A DNA stretch of 64,000 nt from DASXYG01 sp036502625 (GCA_036502625.1 DASXYG010000016.1:1-64000); one strand, 5' to 3'. Shown: positions 1-8,891, numbered from the stretch's first letter. Translations and numbers: made by a program. The notes: a model not told the origin generated them from the letters alone.

Positions 1-734
1 CCGCCGACGCGAACGCCGCGATCAACGCCGCGTTCGAGGCGGGTGCCGACGAGGTGCTGGTCAACGACTCCCACAGCTCCGGCAAGAACCTCCGCGCCGA
101 CCTGATCGACGACCGCTGCGCGCTGCTGCGCGGGCCCGGCCGTCCGATGGCCATGGGGGAGGGGCTCGACGCGTCCTTCGACGCCGCGCTCTACGTCGGC
201 TACCACGCGCGTGCGGGCCGTCCCGGCGTGCTGAACCACACGTGGATGGGCCACGAGATCCACGACCTCTACCTCAACGGCGCGGTCACCGGCGAGATCG
301 GCCTGATGGCCGCGTACGCCGGGTCGCTCGGCGTGCCCGTCGCGCTGGTCACCGGCGACGAGTCGGCGTGCGCCGAGGCGCGCGAGACGCTCGGCGAGGT
401 CATGACGGTGCCGGTCAAGCGCGGCGTGAACCGGTTCGCCGGCGAGGTGGTGCCGCCGAGGCGCGCCGCCGAGCTGATCCGCTGCGGCGCCCTCCAGGCC
501 CTTGAGGAACTCGGCGACCGCGCGCCGTACACCGTGGCCGCGCCGTACACCCTGCGCGTCGAGTGGAACTCCACGGCGATCGCCCAGGCGTGCGCGATGG
601 TGCCGGCCGTGCGGCGCGTGGACGGCCGTACGACCGAGTTCACCAGCGACGACTTCACCGACGTGGTCGGCCTGCTCGGCGTCATGTCCAACCTGGGCGG
701 CACGATCGGATGCGACAGCGGAAGGTACGGATGA
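1..734 (+). CDS. M55 family D-aminopeptidase (DppA-like), 5' truncated
   Basis: The reading frame is open from the window edge, so the start lies upstream and a GTG at 54 is only internal. The visible protein reads ADANAAINAAFEAGADEV then LVNDSHSSGKN, followed by NHTWMGHEIHD and a TGDESACAEA segment. This is the DppA/M55 layout, with His and acidic residues placed as in the zinc site of this family. Family members are zinc D-aminopeptidases acting on D-Ala dipeptides, often linked to peptidoglycan peptide recycling. The stop overlaps the next ATG (ATGA), so translational coupling with the YbaK-like gene is likely. Family is confident; exact substrate is not. Confidence 0.85.
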   Translation, partial: ADANAAINAAFEAGADEVLVNDSHSSGKNLRADLIDDRCALLRGPGRPMAMGEGLDASFDAALYVGYHARAGRPGVLNHTWMGHEIHDLYLNGAVTGEIGLMAAYAGSLGVPVALVTGDESACAEARETLGEVMTVPVKRGVNRFAGEVVPPRRAAELIRCGALQALEELGDRAPYTVAAPYTLRVEWNSTAIAQACAMVPAVRRVDGRTTEFTSDDFTDVVGLLGVMSNLGGTIGCDSGRYG

Positions 735-1282
735 GCGACATCTGGAATCTCGACTCCTCGCCCGCCACCGAGCGGCCCGACCTTTTGGCGGCACCGGTCA
801 AGGCGGCGCTGTCGGCGTGGCCGGGGCCGACCCCGGTGACCGAGGTGGAGGCCGCGGAGATCGACCCGGACCTCGCCGACACGGCGGCGTTCTGCGCGCG
901 CTACGCCTCCCCGATGGACGCCTCGGCGAACTGCGTGGTCGTCGCCGGGAAGCGCGGCGGCGAGGTGCGCTACGCCGCCTGCGTCATCCTGGCCACCACC
1001 CGCGCCGACGTGAACGGCGTCATCCGCAAGCGGCTCGACGTCCGCAAGGCGTCGTTCGCCCCGCAGGACGACGCCGTCGAGCTGACCGGCATGGAGTACG
1101 GCGGCATCACCCCGCTGGGCGTCCCCGAGGGCTGGCCGGTGCTGGTCGACGCCGAGGTGGTCGCCCGCCCGCGCGTGGTCATCGGCAGCGGCCTGCGCGC
1201 GTCGAAGCTGGCGCTGCCGGGCGCGGCCCTGGCCGAGCTGCCGAACGCCGAGGTCATCGAGGGTCTGGCGCGTCCGGCCTAG
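731..1282 (+). CDS. YbaK/EbsC family aminoacyl-tRNA deacylase
   Basis: A 183-residue single-domain protein. The block VVVAGKRGGEVRYAACVI, then ADVNGVIRKRL and EYGGITPLGVP, matches the YbaK/prolyl-tRNA editing domain, where a conserved Lys and the GGxxPxG loop form the hydrolytic pocket. Relatives clear mischarged Cys-tRNA(Pro) or Ala-tRNA(Pro) in the cytoplasm; which substrate applies here cannot be read off. I chose ATG 731 because it overlaps the upstream stop by 4 nt; the open frame further upstream is antisense-like shadow. The 3' end overlaps the convergent HxlR gene by 29 bp. Confidence 0.85.
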   Translation: MSDIWNLDSSPATERPDLLAAPVKAALSAWPGPTPVTEVEAAEIDPDLADTAAFCARYASPMDASANCVVVAGKRGGEVRYAACVILATTRADVNGVIRKRLDVRKASFAPQDDAVELTGMEYGGITPLGVPEGWPVLVDAEVVARPRVVIGSGLRASKLALPGAALAELPNAEVIEGLARPA

Positions 1283-1643
1283 GCGCCGCCGACCCCCACG
1301 CCCACATCGCCTTCAGCACGGGCGCGAGGTCGCGGCCGCGTTCGGTCAGCGTGTAGCGCACCCGCGGGGGCCACGCGGCGGTGCGCGTACGGTCCAGCAC
1401 GCCCGCGTCGGTGAGCTGCGTGAGCCGTTCGGTGAGCACCTTCGCCGACAGGGCGGGCAGCGCCGCGGCCAGCTCGGAGAAGCCGAGGCCGCCGCCGCGC
1501 AGGAACTCCTGGAGGATGAGCGGGGTCCACCGGCCGCGCAGCGCGTCGAGCGTGGCCTCCACCGGGCAGCCCGGGTCCTGCCGCCGCTCCTCCGGAATCG
1601 CGCAGCCGGCGAGCGGCCCGTAGAGAACCGTTTGGTGAGCCAC
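1254..1643 (-). CDS. HxlR family transcriptional regulator
   Basis: A 129-residue winged-helix protein of typical HxlR length. It has the N-terminal Cys region (GCPVEATLDALRGRWTPLIL), the recognition region LSAKVLTERLTQLTDAGVL and the wing (PPRVRYTLTERGRDL). HxlR proteins bind DNA as dimers, and Cys residues near the N-terminus are redox or aldehyde sensors in some members. GTG at 1643 is preceded by a good ribosome site (TAGGAGG, 8 nt). It is divergent from the MBL-fold hydrolase gene with 62 bp between the starts, so it probably controls that gene; this is inferred from position only. Confidence 0.9.
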   Translation of the reverse strand: MAHQTVLYGPLAGCAIPEERRQDPGCPVEATLDALRGRWTPLILQEFLRGGGLGFSELAAALPALSAKVLTERLTQLTDAGVLDRTRTAAWPPRVRYTLTERGRDLAPVLKAMWAWGSAAPRPDAPDPR

Positions 1644-1705
1644 GAACGCGCCTCCTAACGTCCCTTCCGTCCGGACAATACCGGCTCATACGGGAGGAAC
1701 CTCAG

Positions 1706-2515
1706 ATGCGCGTGCACCATTTCGACTGCGGGACGATGCGGGAGCTCGACCCGGTGGACCCGGCAGGGCGGGCACGCGGCGCGGTGTGCCGCTGCCTGGT
1801 CGTGGAGACCGCCTCCGACGGGCTCGTGCTCGTGGACACCGGGCTCGGCCGCGCCGACATGGCCGACCCCGAGGGGCGGCTCGGCGCCGACTGGACCGCG
1901 ATGGTCGGCCCCGTGCCCGATCCGGACCGCACCGCCCACGCGCGGATCACCGCGGCGGGCCTGGACCCCGCGGACGTCCGGCACATCGTGGTGACGCACC
2001 TGCACCGCGACCACACGGGCGGGCTGCCGGACTTCCCGGCGGCGACCGTCCACCTGCACGCCGAGGAGTACCGCGCGGTCACCGACCCGGACGCGGAGCA
2101 CCACAAGACGGCGCTCGACCACTTCATGGCCGCGCACCGCGCACACGGACCGCGGCTGACGCCGGCCCGCCCGGAGCCCGGGGCGTCCTGGCAGGGCTTC
2201 ACCGACGTCGCCGAACTGCCCGGCGGCCTGCTGCTCGTCGGCCTGCCCGGCCACTCGCCTGGCCACAGCGGCGTGGCCGTGCCGATCGGCGACGGCTGGG
2301 TGCTGCACGCCGGCGACGCGTACTTCCTCCAGGGCGAGCTTGACGACCCGCCGGTGTCGCACCCGGTGTTCGACGCGCTGCAGGAGGGCGTGCAGGTGGA
2401 CGCGGAGCTGCGTACGGACACCCTGCGCCGGCTGCGCGCCCTGCACGGCGACGCCACGGCCGGGGTGGAGATCGTCGCCGCGCACGACCCCTGGGACTTC
2501 GCGCGCTACGCCTGA
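1706..2515 (+). CDS. MBL-fold metallo-hydrolase, lactonase-like
   Basis: A 269-residue metallo-beta-lactamase fold protein. The zinc motif THLHRDHTGG lies near residues 96-105, followed by HAEEY, a GHSPGHSGV segment and a C-terminal AAHDPWDF with the last metal ligand. The order resembles N-acyl-homoserine-lactone lactonases, but many MBL hydrolases of unknown substrate share it, so quorum quenching is only a possibility. ATG 1706 follows a GGGAGGA site. It is divergent from the HxlR gene and its last 10 bp overlap the convergent TetR gene. Confidence 0.88.
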   Translation: MRVHHFDCGTMRELDPVDPAGRARGAVCRCLVVETASDGLVLVDTGLGRADMADPEGRLGADWTAMVGPVPDPDRTAHARITAAGLDPADVRHIVVTHLHRDHTGGLPDFPAATVHLHAEEYRAVTDPDAEHHKTALDHFMAAHRAHGPRLTPARPEPGASWQGFTDVAELPGGLLLVGLPGHSPGHSGVAVPIGDGWVLHAGDAYFLQGELDDPPVSHPVFDALQEGVQVDAELRTDTLRRLRALHGDATAGVEIVAAHDPWDFARYA

Positions 2516-3141
2516 GCGCGCAGCGGACGCCCGGGCAGGCGGCTCGGCTGGGGGGTGCGCAGGCCGTCGAGCATGATCTGGAGGTTGCGCTCCCACTGGA
2601 GCTCGCCGGCGTGCAGACCCATGGTGTGGTCCGGGCGGGTGACGCCGACCAGCAGGAACGCGACGTCCTCCCAGGAGACGTCGGTGCGCATCACCTTCGC
2701 CTTCTGGGCGCGGCGCACGAGCCGGCGGATGCGGTCGCGCAGGCCGTCGCGCGCGTCGCCGAGGACGTCGCCCAGCGTCTCGTTGATGTCGCACAGCTCG
2801 TTGCGCAGCCGGATGTACGCGGAGGCGAACGCGGTGAACCCGGCCCACGGGTCGTCGTCGGCCAGCGCCTCGTCGGCCTTCGCGGTGATCTCGCCGAGCA
2901 CCTCGTCGAGCACCGCGTGCAGCAGCGTCTCCAGCGACCCGACGCGGCGGTAGAACGTGCCCACGCCGACGCCCGCGCGGCGGGCGATCTCGTGCGCGGT
3001 GACCTGGTCGCCCAGCTCGGCGGCCGCCTCGCGGGCCGCGGTGACGAGCCGCTCGACATTGCGGCGCGCGTCGGCGCGCGGCAGATAGCCGGACCCGTCG
3101 TCCAGCAGGCGCTCCACGGCGCGCTCGATCGTGCTCATCAT
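2506..3141 (-). CDS. TetR family regulator of the adjacent MFS pump (inferred)
   Basis: A 211-residue TetR protein. The helix-turn-helix lies near residues 45-75 (VTAHEIARRAGVGVGTFYRRVGSLETLL), followed by an all-helical ligand domain. The gene starts with two consecutive ATGs (3141 and 3138) and diverges from an MFS exporter. A perfect 16-bp palindrome lies in the 117-bp gap, closer to the regulator. This is the standard layout of a self-regulating repressor of a drug pump; the ligand is unknown. The end overlaps the MBL hydrolase gene by 10 bp. Confidence 0.9.
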   Translation of the reverse strand: MMSTIERAVERLLDDGSGYLPRADARRNVERLVTAAREAAAELGDQVTAHEIARRAGVGVGTFYRRVGSLETLLHAVLDEVLGEITAKADEALADDDPWAGFTAFASAYIRLRNELCDINETLGDVLGDARDGLRDRIRRLVRRAQKAKVMRTDVSWEDVAFLLVGVTRPDHTMGLHAGELQWERNLQIMLDGLRTPQPSRLPGRPLRAQA

Positions 3142-3170
3142 CGCAGGCTAGCAGCAACCGGACGGACAGG

Positions 3171-3186
3171 GTCCATTTAAATGGAC
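3171..3186. promoter_or_regulatory. 16-bp perfect palindrome, candidate TetR operator
   Basis: GTCCATTTAAATGGAC is its own reverse complement and lies between the divergent TetR and MFS genes, 30 bp upstream of the regulator start and 72 bp upstream of the exporter start. GGAC/GTCC half-motifs recur just outside it (GGACAGGGTCC on the left, GTCC on the right). Size and place suit a TetR dimer site; that it is bound by this regulator is inference. Confidence 0.6.
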
Positions 3187-3257
3187 AAGTCGCGTCCGTT
3201 TGCCCTAGAGTCTCAACCGGACCACGGTGGTCCGGTTAGCGATTCGAGGGACGGGTC

Positions 3258-4682
3258 ATGTCATCGAGCACGGTGTCCGCTGAGGGCGTCGAGCAGGGAC
3301 CATCACCGACCGAGGGGGACGAGGGCGGACTACGGGCGGCCGGCCGGCGCGCGACGATCGCGGTCGCCGGAACGGCCGCCTTCCTCGTCTTCGTGGGCAC
3401 GACCGTCGTCACGCTCGCCGTGCCGACGCTGCGGCGCGAGCTCGGCGGCGGCCCGGCCGCCGGCGAATGGGTGGTCAACGGCTACACCCTCGCGTTCGCC
3501 GCGATCCTGCTCGGCGCGGGCACCCTGGCCGACATCTTCGGCGCCCGCAAGGTCTTCCTCGCCGGCCTCGGCACCGTCGCCGTCGGCGCCACCGCGTCCG
3601 CGCTGGCCAACGGCGCGCCCATGCTGATCGCCGCCCAGTTCGTCCAGGGCGCGGGCGCGGCGCTGCTGCTCCCGAGCTCGCTCACCCTGGTCACGGCCAC
3701 CGCCTCGGGCGTCCGCGAGCGGGCGCGCGTCATCGCGGTCTGGGGCGCCACCGGCGCCGTCGGCATGGCCGCGGGCCCGCTGCTCGGCGGCATCCTGATC
3801 ACCACGGTCGGCTGGCGCTCGGTGTTCGCCGTCATGGTCGCCATCGCCGTGGTCATCGCGGTGGTCACGGTGCTCACCACCGCCGCGGTGCCCGTACGGC
3901 CGCGGCGGCTCGACGTCGGCGGCCTGCTCGCCACGATCGTGCTGAGCGCCGGGCTGGTGTTCGTCATGATCGAGGGCCCGCACCTCGGCTGGGCCAGCCC
4001 CGCCGTGCTCGTCGCCATGGCGGCGTTCGTGATCGGCACGGTCACGTTCGTCCTGTGGGAACGCCGTACGCGCGCACCGCTGCTGCCGCTCGGCCTGGCG
4101 CGCCACGCGGAGTTCACCGGCTCCGTCGTGCTCGGCCTGCTGTTCAACTTCGCGTTCTACGGGCTGATGTTCGCGCTCAGCCTGCTCCTCCAGCAGGCCA
4201 AGGGGCTGTCCGCGCTGGCCACCGGGCTGACGTTCCTGTCGCTGACCGGGCTGATCGCCGTCGGCAACCTGTTCGCGCCGCCGCTGGCCCACCGCTTCGG
4301 CGTCCGCGCCGCGGTGCACACCGGGCAGGCGCTGTTCGCCGCCGGCCTCATCGCCACCGCGTACACCGCCGTACTCGACCCGCGGTGGCCGCTCGTCCTC
4401 GCGCTGCTGCCCACCGGGTTCGGCACCGGCCTGATGGTGCCGACCATGACCGCGCGGCTCATCGAGTCGGCGCCGGCCGCGCTCGCCGGGGCGGCGTCCG
4501 CCGCGTTCAACACCAGCCGCCAGTTCGGCTCCGCGATCGGCGTGGCCATCTTCGGCGCACTGATGACCACGAGCGGCGACTACGTCGGCGGCTTCCGCAC
4601 CAGCATGATCATCGCGATCGCCGCCGTCGCGGTCAGCGCCGTGATCACCGCCACCGTCCTGCGCGCCCGCCGTACGACCTGA
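3258..4682 (+). CDS. MFS transporter, DHA2 (EmrB/QacA) type
   Basis: A 474-residue integral membrane protein with many hydrophobic segments and length and motifs of the 14-helix DHA2 family. Seen are GEWVVNGYTLAFAAILLGAG followed by LADIFGARKVFL (motif A) and VWGATGAVGMAAGPLLGG (motif C, the antiporter motif). Such proteins export drugs or toxic metabolites using the proton gradient. ATG 3258 has a GAGGGA-like site upstream. The divergent TetR and the palindrome between them suggest substrate-induced expression. Confidence 0.92.
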   Translation: MSSSTVSAEGVEQGPSPTEGDEGGLRAAGRRATIAVAGTAAFLVFVGTTVVTLAVPTLRRELGGGPAAGEWVVNGYTLAFAAILLGAGTLADIFGARKVFLAGLGTVAVGATASALANGAPMLIAAQFVQGAGAALLLPSSLTLVTATASGVRERARVIAVWGATGAVGMAAGPLLGGILITTVGWRSVFAVMVAIAVVIAVVTVLTTAAVPVRPRRLDVGGLLATIVLSAGLVFVMIEGPHLGWASPAVLVAMAAFVIGTVTFVLWERRTRAPLLPLGLARHAEFTGSVVLGLLFNFAFYGLMFALSLLLQQAKGLSALATGLTFLSLTGLIAVGNLFAPPLAHRFGVRAAVHTGQALFAAGLIATAYTAVLDPRWPLVLALLPTGFGTGLMVPTMTARLIESAPAALAGAASAAFNTSRQFGSAIGVAIFGALMTTSGDYVGGFRTSMIIAIAAVAVSAVITATVLRARRTT

Positions 4683-4747
4683 CCTCGGCGTCCGTACGGA
4701 ATGGCGCCGCGTGCCGGGTGGTTACGGGTCTCGGGCAACATGAAGGG

Positions 4748-5623
4748 GTGACGGAGACGGCGGACGGACAGATCCTCGACGCGGCGCCCGAGCGCGCGGC
4801 CGGCGGCCTCGCCGAGCTGGCGGGGCTCGTCGCCGGCGGCGGTGTGGTCGTGCTCAGCGGCGCCGGCATCTCCACGGAGTCGGGCATCCCCGACTACCGG
4901 GGCGAGACCGGGCGGCTGCGGACGGCCGACCCGATGACGTACCAGACGTTCGTCGGCGGGGTCGAGGCGCGCCGGCGCTACTGGGCGCGCAGCCACGCGG
5001 GCTGGCGGCACATCGCGCGTGCCGCGCCCAACGACGGCCACCGCGCCGTCGCCGAGCTCCAGCGGCGCGGCCTGGTCGACGGCATCATCACGCAGAACGT
5101 CGACGGCCTGCACCAGGCCGCCGGCGCGCACGACGTGATCGAGCTGCACGGCAGCCTCGACCGTGTCCGCTGCCTGCGCTGCGGCCGGCGCACCCCCCGC
5201 CAGGAGCTCGACGACCGGCTGACCGCCGCCAACCCCGGCTTCGACACCCGCGCCGGCATGATCAACCCGGACGGCGACGCCGTGCTCGACGACGCCGCGG
5301 TCGCCGCGTTCCACCTGGTCGACTGCCTCTACTGCGGCGGCGTGCTCAAGCCCGACGTCATCTTCTTCGGCGAGAACGTCCCGAAGCCGCGCGTCGAGGA
5401 GTGCTTCGCGCTCACCGAGAACGGCCGCTCCCTGCTCGTCCTCGGCTCGTCCCTCACCGTGATGTCCGGCTTCCGCTTCGTCCGCCGCGCCACCGAACAC
5501 GGCATCCCCACGGCCATCGTCAACCGCGGCGCGACCCGCGGCGACGACCACGCCCGCATCCGCGTGGACGCCCCATTGGGCGCCACCCTCACCGCCCTGC
5601 TGGCCGGCCTCGACGCCGCCTAG
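4748..5623 (+). CDS. Sir2 family NAD-dependent protein deacylase
   Basis: A 291-residue sirtuin. GAGISTESGIPDYRGETG (from about residue 38) binds NAD, TQNVDGLHQAAG and the catalytic His of IELHGSL follow, and a zinc knuckle is formed by CLRCG and CLYCGG, spaced about 60 residues apart. The IPDYRG form points to class II (SIRT4-like) sirtuins, which remove acyl groups from lysines. I place the start at GTG 4748, with CAACAT at 4735-4740 as a possible -10 of a leaderless transcript; an in-frame GTG at 4718 is an alternative. It overlaps the convergent TetR gene by 4 bp. Confidence 0.92.
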   Translation: MTETADGQILDAAPERAAGGLAELAGLVAGGGVVVLSGAGISTESGIPDYRGETGRLRTADPMTYQTFVGGVEARRRYWARSHAGWRHIARAAPNDGHRAVAELQRRGLVDGIITQNVDGLHQAAGAHDVIELHGSLDRVRCLRCGRRTPRQELDDRLTAANPGFDTRAGMINPDGDAVLDDAAVAAFHLVDCLYCGGVLKPDVIFFGENVPKPRVEECFALTENGRSLLVLGSSLTVMSGFRFVRRATEHGIPTAIVNRGATRGDDHARIRVDAPLGATLTALLAGLDAA

Positions 5624-6222
5624 CGCCCGCCGGGCCCCGGTGTGCGCAGCCCGGCGATGAGCGTGCCGACCAGGCGCCGGGCGTCGTAGTCGCCGTCGCT
5701 CTCGGCGCCGATGCAGAGGTTGCCGACGCCGCGCATGACCTCGTACGCCTTCAGGTGCGGGCGGATCTCGCCGGACGCGGCGGCGGCCTCGAGGAGCCGC
5801 GTGCACACGGGCACCAGGCGGTCGAGGAAGTAGGCGTGCAGGGCCTGGAAGCCCGGGTCGCCGGACTGCAGAACGCCGGCGAGCCCGTGCTTGGTGACCA
5901 GGAAGTCGACGAACTGGTCGATCCACCGCTCCAGGGCGGCGTACGGCGTGGGGCCGCTCGCCAGCAGCGCCGGACCAGCCTCGGCCAGCGCCTCGACCTG
6001 GCGCCGGTAGACCGCGATGATCAGGTCGGCGCGCGTCGGGAAGTGGCGGTAGATCGTGGCGAGCCCGACGCCCGCCTTGGCCGCGATGTCGCGCACCGGC
6101 GCCTCGACGCCTGCGGCCACGAACACCGCCGCGGCCGCGTCGAGCAGCGTCTTCTCGTTCCTCCTGGCGTCCGCCCGCTTGCGCGGTGCGGCGCGCTCCG
6201 CGCCACCGTCGCCGGCGTCCAC
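5620..6222 (-). CDS. TetR family regulator
   Basis: A 200-residue TetR protein with its helix-turn-helix near residues 30-60 (VRDIAAKAGVGLATIYRHFPTRADLI). The frame opens further upstream with TTG at 6261, but GTG 6222 has a strong ribosome site (GGGAGGA, about 6 nt spacing) and leaves the twin palindromes at 6255-6291 outside the gene, so I take GTG 6222. It is divergent from an LLM-class oxidoreductase and probably represses it and itself; ligand unknown. Confidence 0.88.
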   Translation of the reverse strand: MDAGDGGAERAAPRKRADARRNEKTLLDAAAAVFVAAGVEAPVRDIAAKAGVGLATIYRHFPTRADLIIAVYRRQVEALAEAGPALLASGPTPYAALERWIDQFVDFLVTKHGLAGVLQSGDPGFQALHAYFLDRLVPVCTRLLEAAAASGEIRPHLKAYEVMRGVGNLCIGAESDGDYDARRLVGTLIAGLRTPGPGGR

Positions 6223-6254
6223 AGCGCAGTCCTCCCATGCCGGGGTTGATAAAC

Positions 6255-6291
6255 GGAACAACGTTCCCTATCGTTAGTGGAACAGGGTTCC
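6255..6291. promoter_or_regulatory. Two copies of GGAAC-N3-GTTCC, candidate TetR operators
   Basis: GGAACAACGTTCC (6255-6267) and GGAACAGGGTTCC (6279-6291) are the same 13-bp inverted repeat, 24 bp apart centre to centre, in the gap between the divergent TetR and LLM genes. Two sites about two helical turns apart suit paired TetR dimers. Binding is inferred, not shown. Confidence 0.65.
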
Positions 6292-6357
6292 GGTTGCTCA
6301 TGATGCCAGAGCGCGGGCCCGGTGACCAATCTCCGCGTCTGGAAAGGACGCCCGTCC

Positions 6358-7236
6358 ATGCCGAACGAGAACCGGCCCGGCTTCGGGATCATGACCGCCC
6401 CGATGCAGGTGCACTACGACGACATCCTGCGTGTCTGGCGCGAGGCCGACACCATCCCCGAGATCGCGCACGCCTGGCTGTTCGACCACCTCATCTCCAT
6501 CGCCGGCGACCCGTCCGGCCCGGTCTACGAGGGCTGGACGCTGCTGTCCGCGCTCGCCGCCCAGACCCGGCGGCTGCGCCTCGGCCTGCTGGTGACCAGC
6601 AACCGCTTCCGGCCGCCCGCGATGCTCGCCAAGATCGCCACGACCGTGGACATCGTCTCCGGCGGCCGGCTCGACTTCGGCATCGGCGCCGGATCCCGCC
6701 CCGGCCACCCGGTGGCCAAGCACGAGTACGACGCGCACGGCCTGCCGTACCACGACGCCGCGTACGCCGTGGGCAGCCTCGGCGAGGCGTGCACGGTGAT
6801 CCGGCGGCTGTGGACGGAGGACGCGCCGTTCGACTTCGACGGCACGTACGTACGGCTCGCCGGGGCGTTCGGGAACCCCAAGCCGGTGCAGCGCCCGCAT
6901 CCGCCGATCCTGATCGGCGGGCGGTCGTCCGGGACGCTGCGCGTGGTCGCCGAGCACGCCGACATCTGGAACATCCCCGGCGGCGGCCCCGAGGACGTCG
7001 TCGAGCGCGGTGCGCTGCTCGACCGCTACTGCGCGGAGATCGGCCGCGATCCCGCGTCGATCACCCGGTCGCTGAACGTGCCGGTCTCCTACGACGACCC
7101 CGCGAGCGCGCGGAAGACGATCGCCGAGGCGGTGGACGCGGGCGTCAGGCACGTCATCCTGGCCCTGCCCGCCCCGTATCCCGAGGGCGTCGCGCGGTTC
7201 GTCGCCGACGAGATCATCGCCGGCTCCGGCCGCTAG
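6358..7236 (+). CDS. LLM class flavin/F420-dependent oxidoreductase
   Basis: A 292-residue luciferase-like TIM-barrel protein: EIAHAWLFDHL at the first strand, then LSALAAQTRRLRLGLLVTSN, TVDIVSGGRLDFGIGAGSR and RPHPPILIGG. These are hallmarks of the F420/FMN-dependent bacterial luciferase superfamily; the substrate cannot be told. ATG 6358 is preceded by GGAAAGGA with 9 nt spacing and preferred over GTG 6322. The divergent TetR gene and the twin operators suggest ligand-controlled expression. Confidence 0.88.
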   Translation: MPNENRPGFGIMTAPMQVHYDDILRVWREADTIPEIAHAWLFDHLISIAGDPSGPVYEGWTLLSALAAQTRRLRLGLLVTSNRFRPPAMLAKIATTVDIVSGGRLDFGIGAGSRPGHPVAKHEYDAHGLPYHDAAYAVGSLGEACTVIRRLWTEDAPFDFDGTYVRLAGAFGNPKPVQRPHPPILIGGRSSGTLRVVAEHADIWNIPGGGPEDVVERGALLDRYCAEIGRDPASITRSLNVPVSYDDPASARKTIAEAVDAGVRHVILALPAPYPEGVARFVADEIIAGSGR

Positions 7237-7245
7237 CCGTCGGCC

Positions 7246-8790
7246 TCAGCCGCGTTCGAGCGCGGTGGCCATCAGGCCGAGCGGCGGCGCGCCGAGGTCG
7301 AGCAGCGCGCCGTGGAACCGGCGATGGGTGTAGCCCGCGCCCCATGCCTGCCGCGCGCGGTCGCGGAGATCCATGATCGCCAGCTTGCCCCAGGTGTAGC
7401 GGCCGTACGACGGGTCGTACGTCGCGCGGCGCGCCTCCGCGAGCGCCGCCGGGCCGCTCAGATGGGTGTCGGCGGCGAACCTGCGGGCGCCGTCCTCCAC
7501 CGTCATCGCGCCCGTGTGGACGCCGATCGCGCAGGCCAGGCGGGTGATGCGCACCAGCGCCTCCAGCCAGACGCCCACCGCGAACCGCGGGTCGTCCGCC
7601 CGGAAACCCTCCTCGACGCACAGCTCCTCCGCGTAATGCGCCCAGCCCTCGATGAACGAGCCCGACTGGAGGGCCCGTCGTACGGCGCTGGGGGCGCGGC
7701 GCAGGGCGCGGCCGTGCGAGAAGTGGCCGGGCGCGACCTCGTGGACCGTCACCGCCGGGAGCGTCGAGGCGCTGAAGACCTCCAGCCACTCCTCGATGTC
7801 CCGCTCCGGCCAGGAGGGGTCGGGCGGGGTGATGTGGTAGTACGACGGGGTGTCGGCCTCCCAGGGGCCCGACCAGGTCATCATCGCCATCGCCCACCGG
7901 CGCGACTCCGGCGCCTCGCCCACCTCGCAGACGCCGTCGTGGTACGGCACGAGGTCGTGGTCGCGGGTGAACGCGATGGCCTCGGCGGTGGTGGTCCGCG
8001 CGGCGGCGAGCACGCCGTCGCCGTCGGGATGGTCGCGGACCAGCTCGCGGGCCACCTCGAGCGGCGGGCGCGAGCCGTCGATGCGGGCGGTCGCGCGGAT
8101 CAGCAGCTCGGTCACGCGGTCGCGCTCGGCGTCGGCGCGCTCGGCCAGGCGGCCCAGGTCGACCGCCATCGCCTCGCCCGACCCCATCAGCCGGGCCAGC
8201 GCCGGGCCGCCCAAGGAGATATCCGGATCGCCCTCGGCGGCGATGCGCTCCACGTGGGCGACCAGGCGCGTGTGCGCCGCGCGGGCGCGCTCCAGGTCGG
8301 CGGGGTCGGCGTCGGCGGGCAGCGCGGCGGCGAGGCCGCGCACCGCGCCGATCAGCGCCGAGGCCACCGGGGCCGGCACCGCGTCGAGCGTGGCGACGGC
8401 GGCGTCGGCCGCTTCCGGCCAGCCGCGCAGGTGGGCCGCGCGCGCCTTCGCACGCTCGGCCTCCGGGGCGTACGTCCGGTCGTAGCAGGCGAGGTCGAGG
8501 GCGTCGACGTGCGGCAACGGGTTGCGGCGGTGCAGCGCGAGCTCGCCGAACGCGACGCGCAGCGACTCCTCGAACGCGGACAGGTGGGCCTCGTCGTGGG
8601 GGTCGGCCAGCTCGCCGCCGCCGAGGCGGGCCAGGGCCGCCGTGACGCCCGCGGTGGAGAGGTCCTGCACACGGCCGTCGTACTCGTGGCGGCCCATGCC
8701 CTCGCGCGCCTCGGACATCATGAGGTCGCACACCGCGCGCAGGCGTCCGCCGAGGTCGTCAGGCCCGTCGTTCCGCATCTCTTCGCCCAT
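7246..8790 (-). CDS. DUF885 family protein, putative metallopeptidase
   Basis: A 514-residue soluble helical protein of DUF885 length. Near residue 350 it carries HEVAPGHF, a zinc-type HExxPGH motif, followed by SFIEGWAHYAEEL, the second conserved block. DUF885 proteins are related to carboxypeptidase-like metallopeptidases, but the substrate is not established. No signal peptide is seen. It is convergent with the LLM oxidoreductase (9-bp gap) and divergent from the first Ser/Thr kinase. Confidence 0.88.
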   Translation of the reverse strand: MGEEMRNDGPDDLGGRLRAVCDLMMSEAREGMGRHEYDGRVQDLSTAGVTAALARLGGGELADPHDEAHLSAFEESLRVAFGELALHRRNPLPHVDALDLACYDRTYAPEAERAKARAAHLRGWPEAADAAVATLDAVPAPVASALIGAVRGLAAALPADADPADLERARAAHTRLVAHVERIAAEGDPDISLGGPALARLMGSGEAMAVDLGRLAERADAERDRVTELLIRATARIDGSRPPLEVARELVRDHPDGDGVLAAARTTTAEAIAFTRDHDLVPYHDGVCEVGEAPESRRWAMAMMTWSGPWEADTPSYYHITPPDPSWPERDIEEWLEVFSASTLPAVTVHEVAPGHFSHGRALRRAPSAVRRALQSGSFIEGWAHYAEELCVEEGFRADDPRFAVGVWLEALVRITRLACAIGVHTGAMTVEDGARRFAADTHLSGPAALAEARRATYDPSYGRYTWGKLAIMDLRDRARQAWGAGYTHRRFHGALLDLGAPPLGLMATALERG

Positions 8791-8795
8791 GGCGC

Positions 8796-8813
8796 GACGG
8801 TACCGTTACCGTC
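8796..8813. promoter_or_regulatory. Inverted repeat GACGGT-N6-ACCGTC
   Basis: A perfect 6-bp-arm inverted repeat starts 6 bp upstream of the DUF885 start, inside the divergent region shared with the first kinase gene. A related ACGGT half-site follows at 8821. It could be an operator; no regulator gene is adjacent, so this is weak. Confidence 0.3.
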
Positions 8814-8891
8814 GGACATTACGGTGGGAACGCCGGTCCGGCGCCCGTAGGGTGTCAGATCGAACTGCCCCGACCCCGAGCAGCGAGAACC

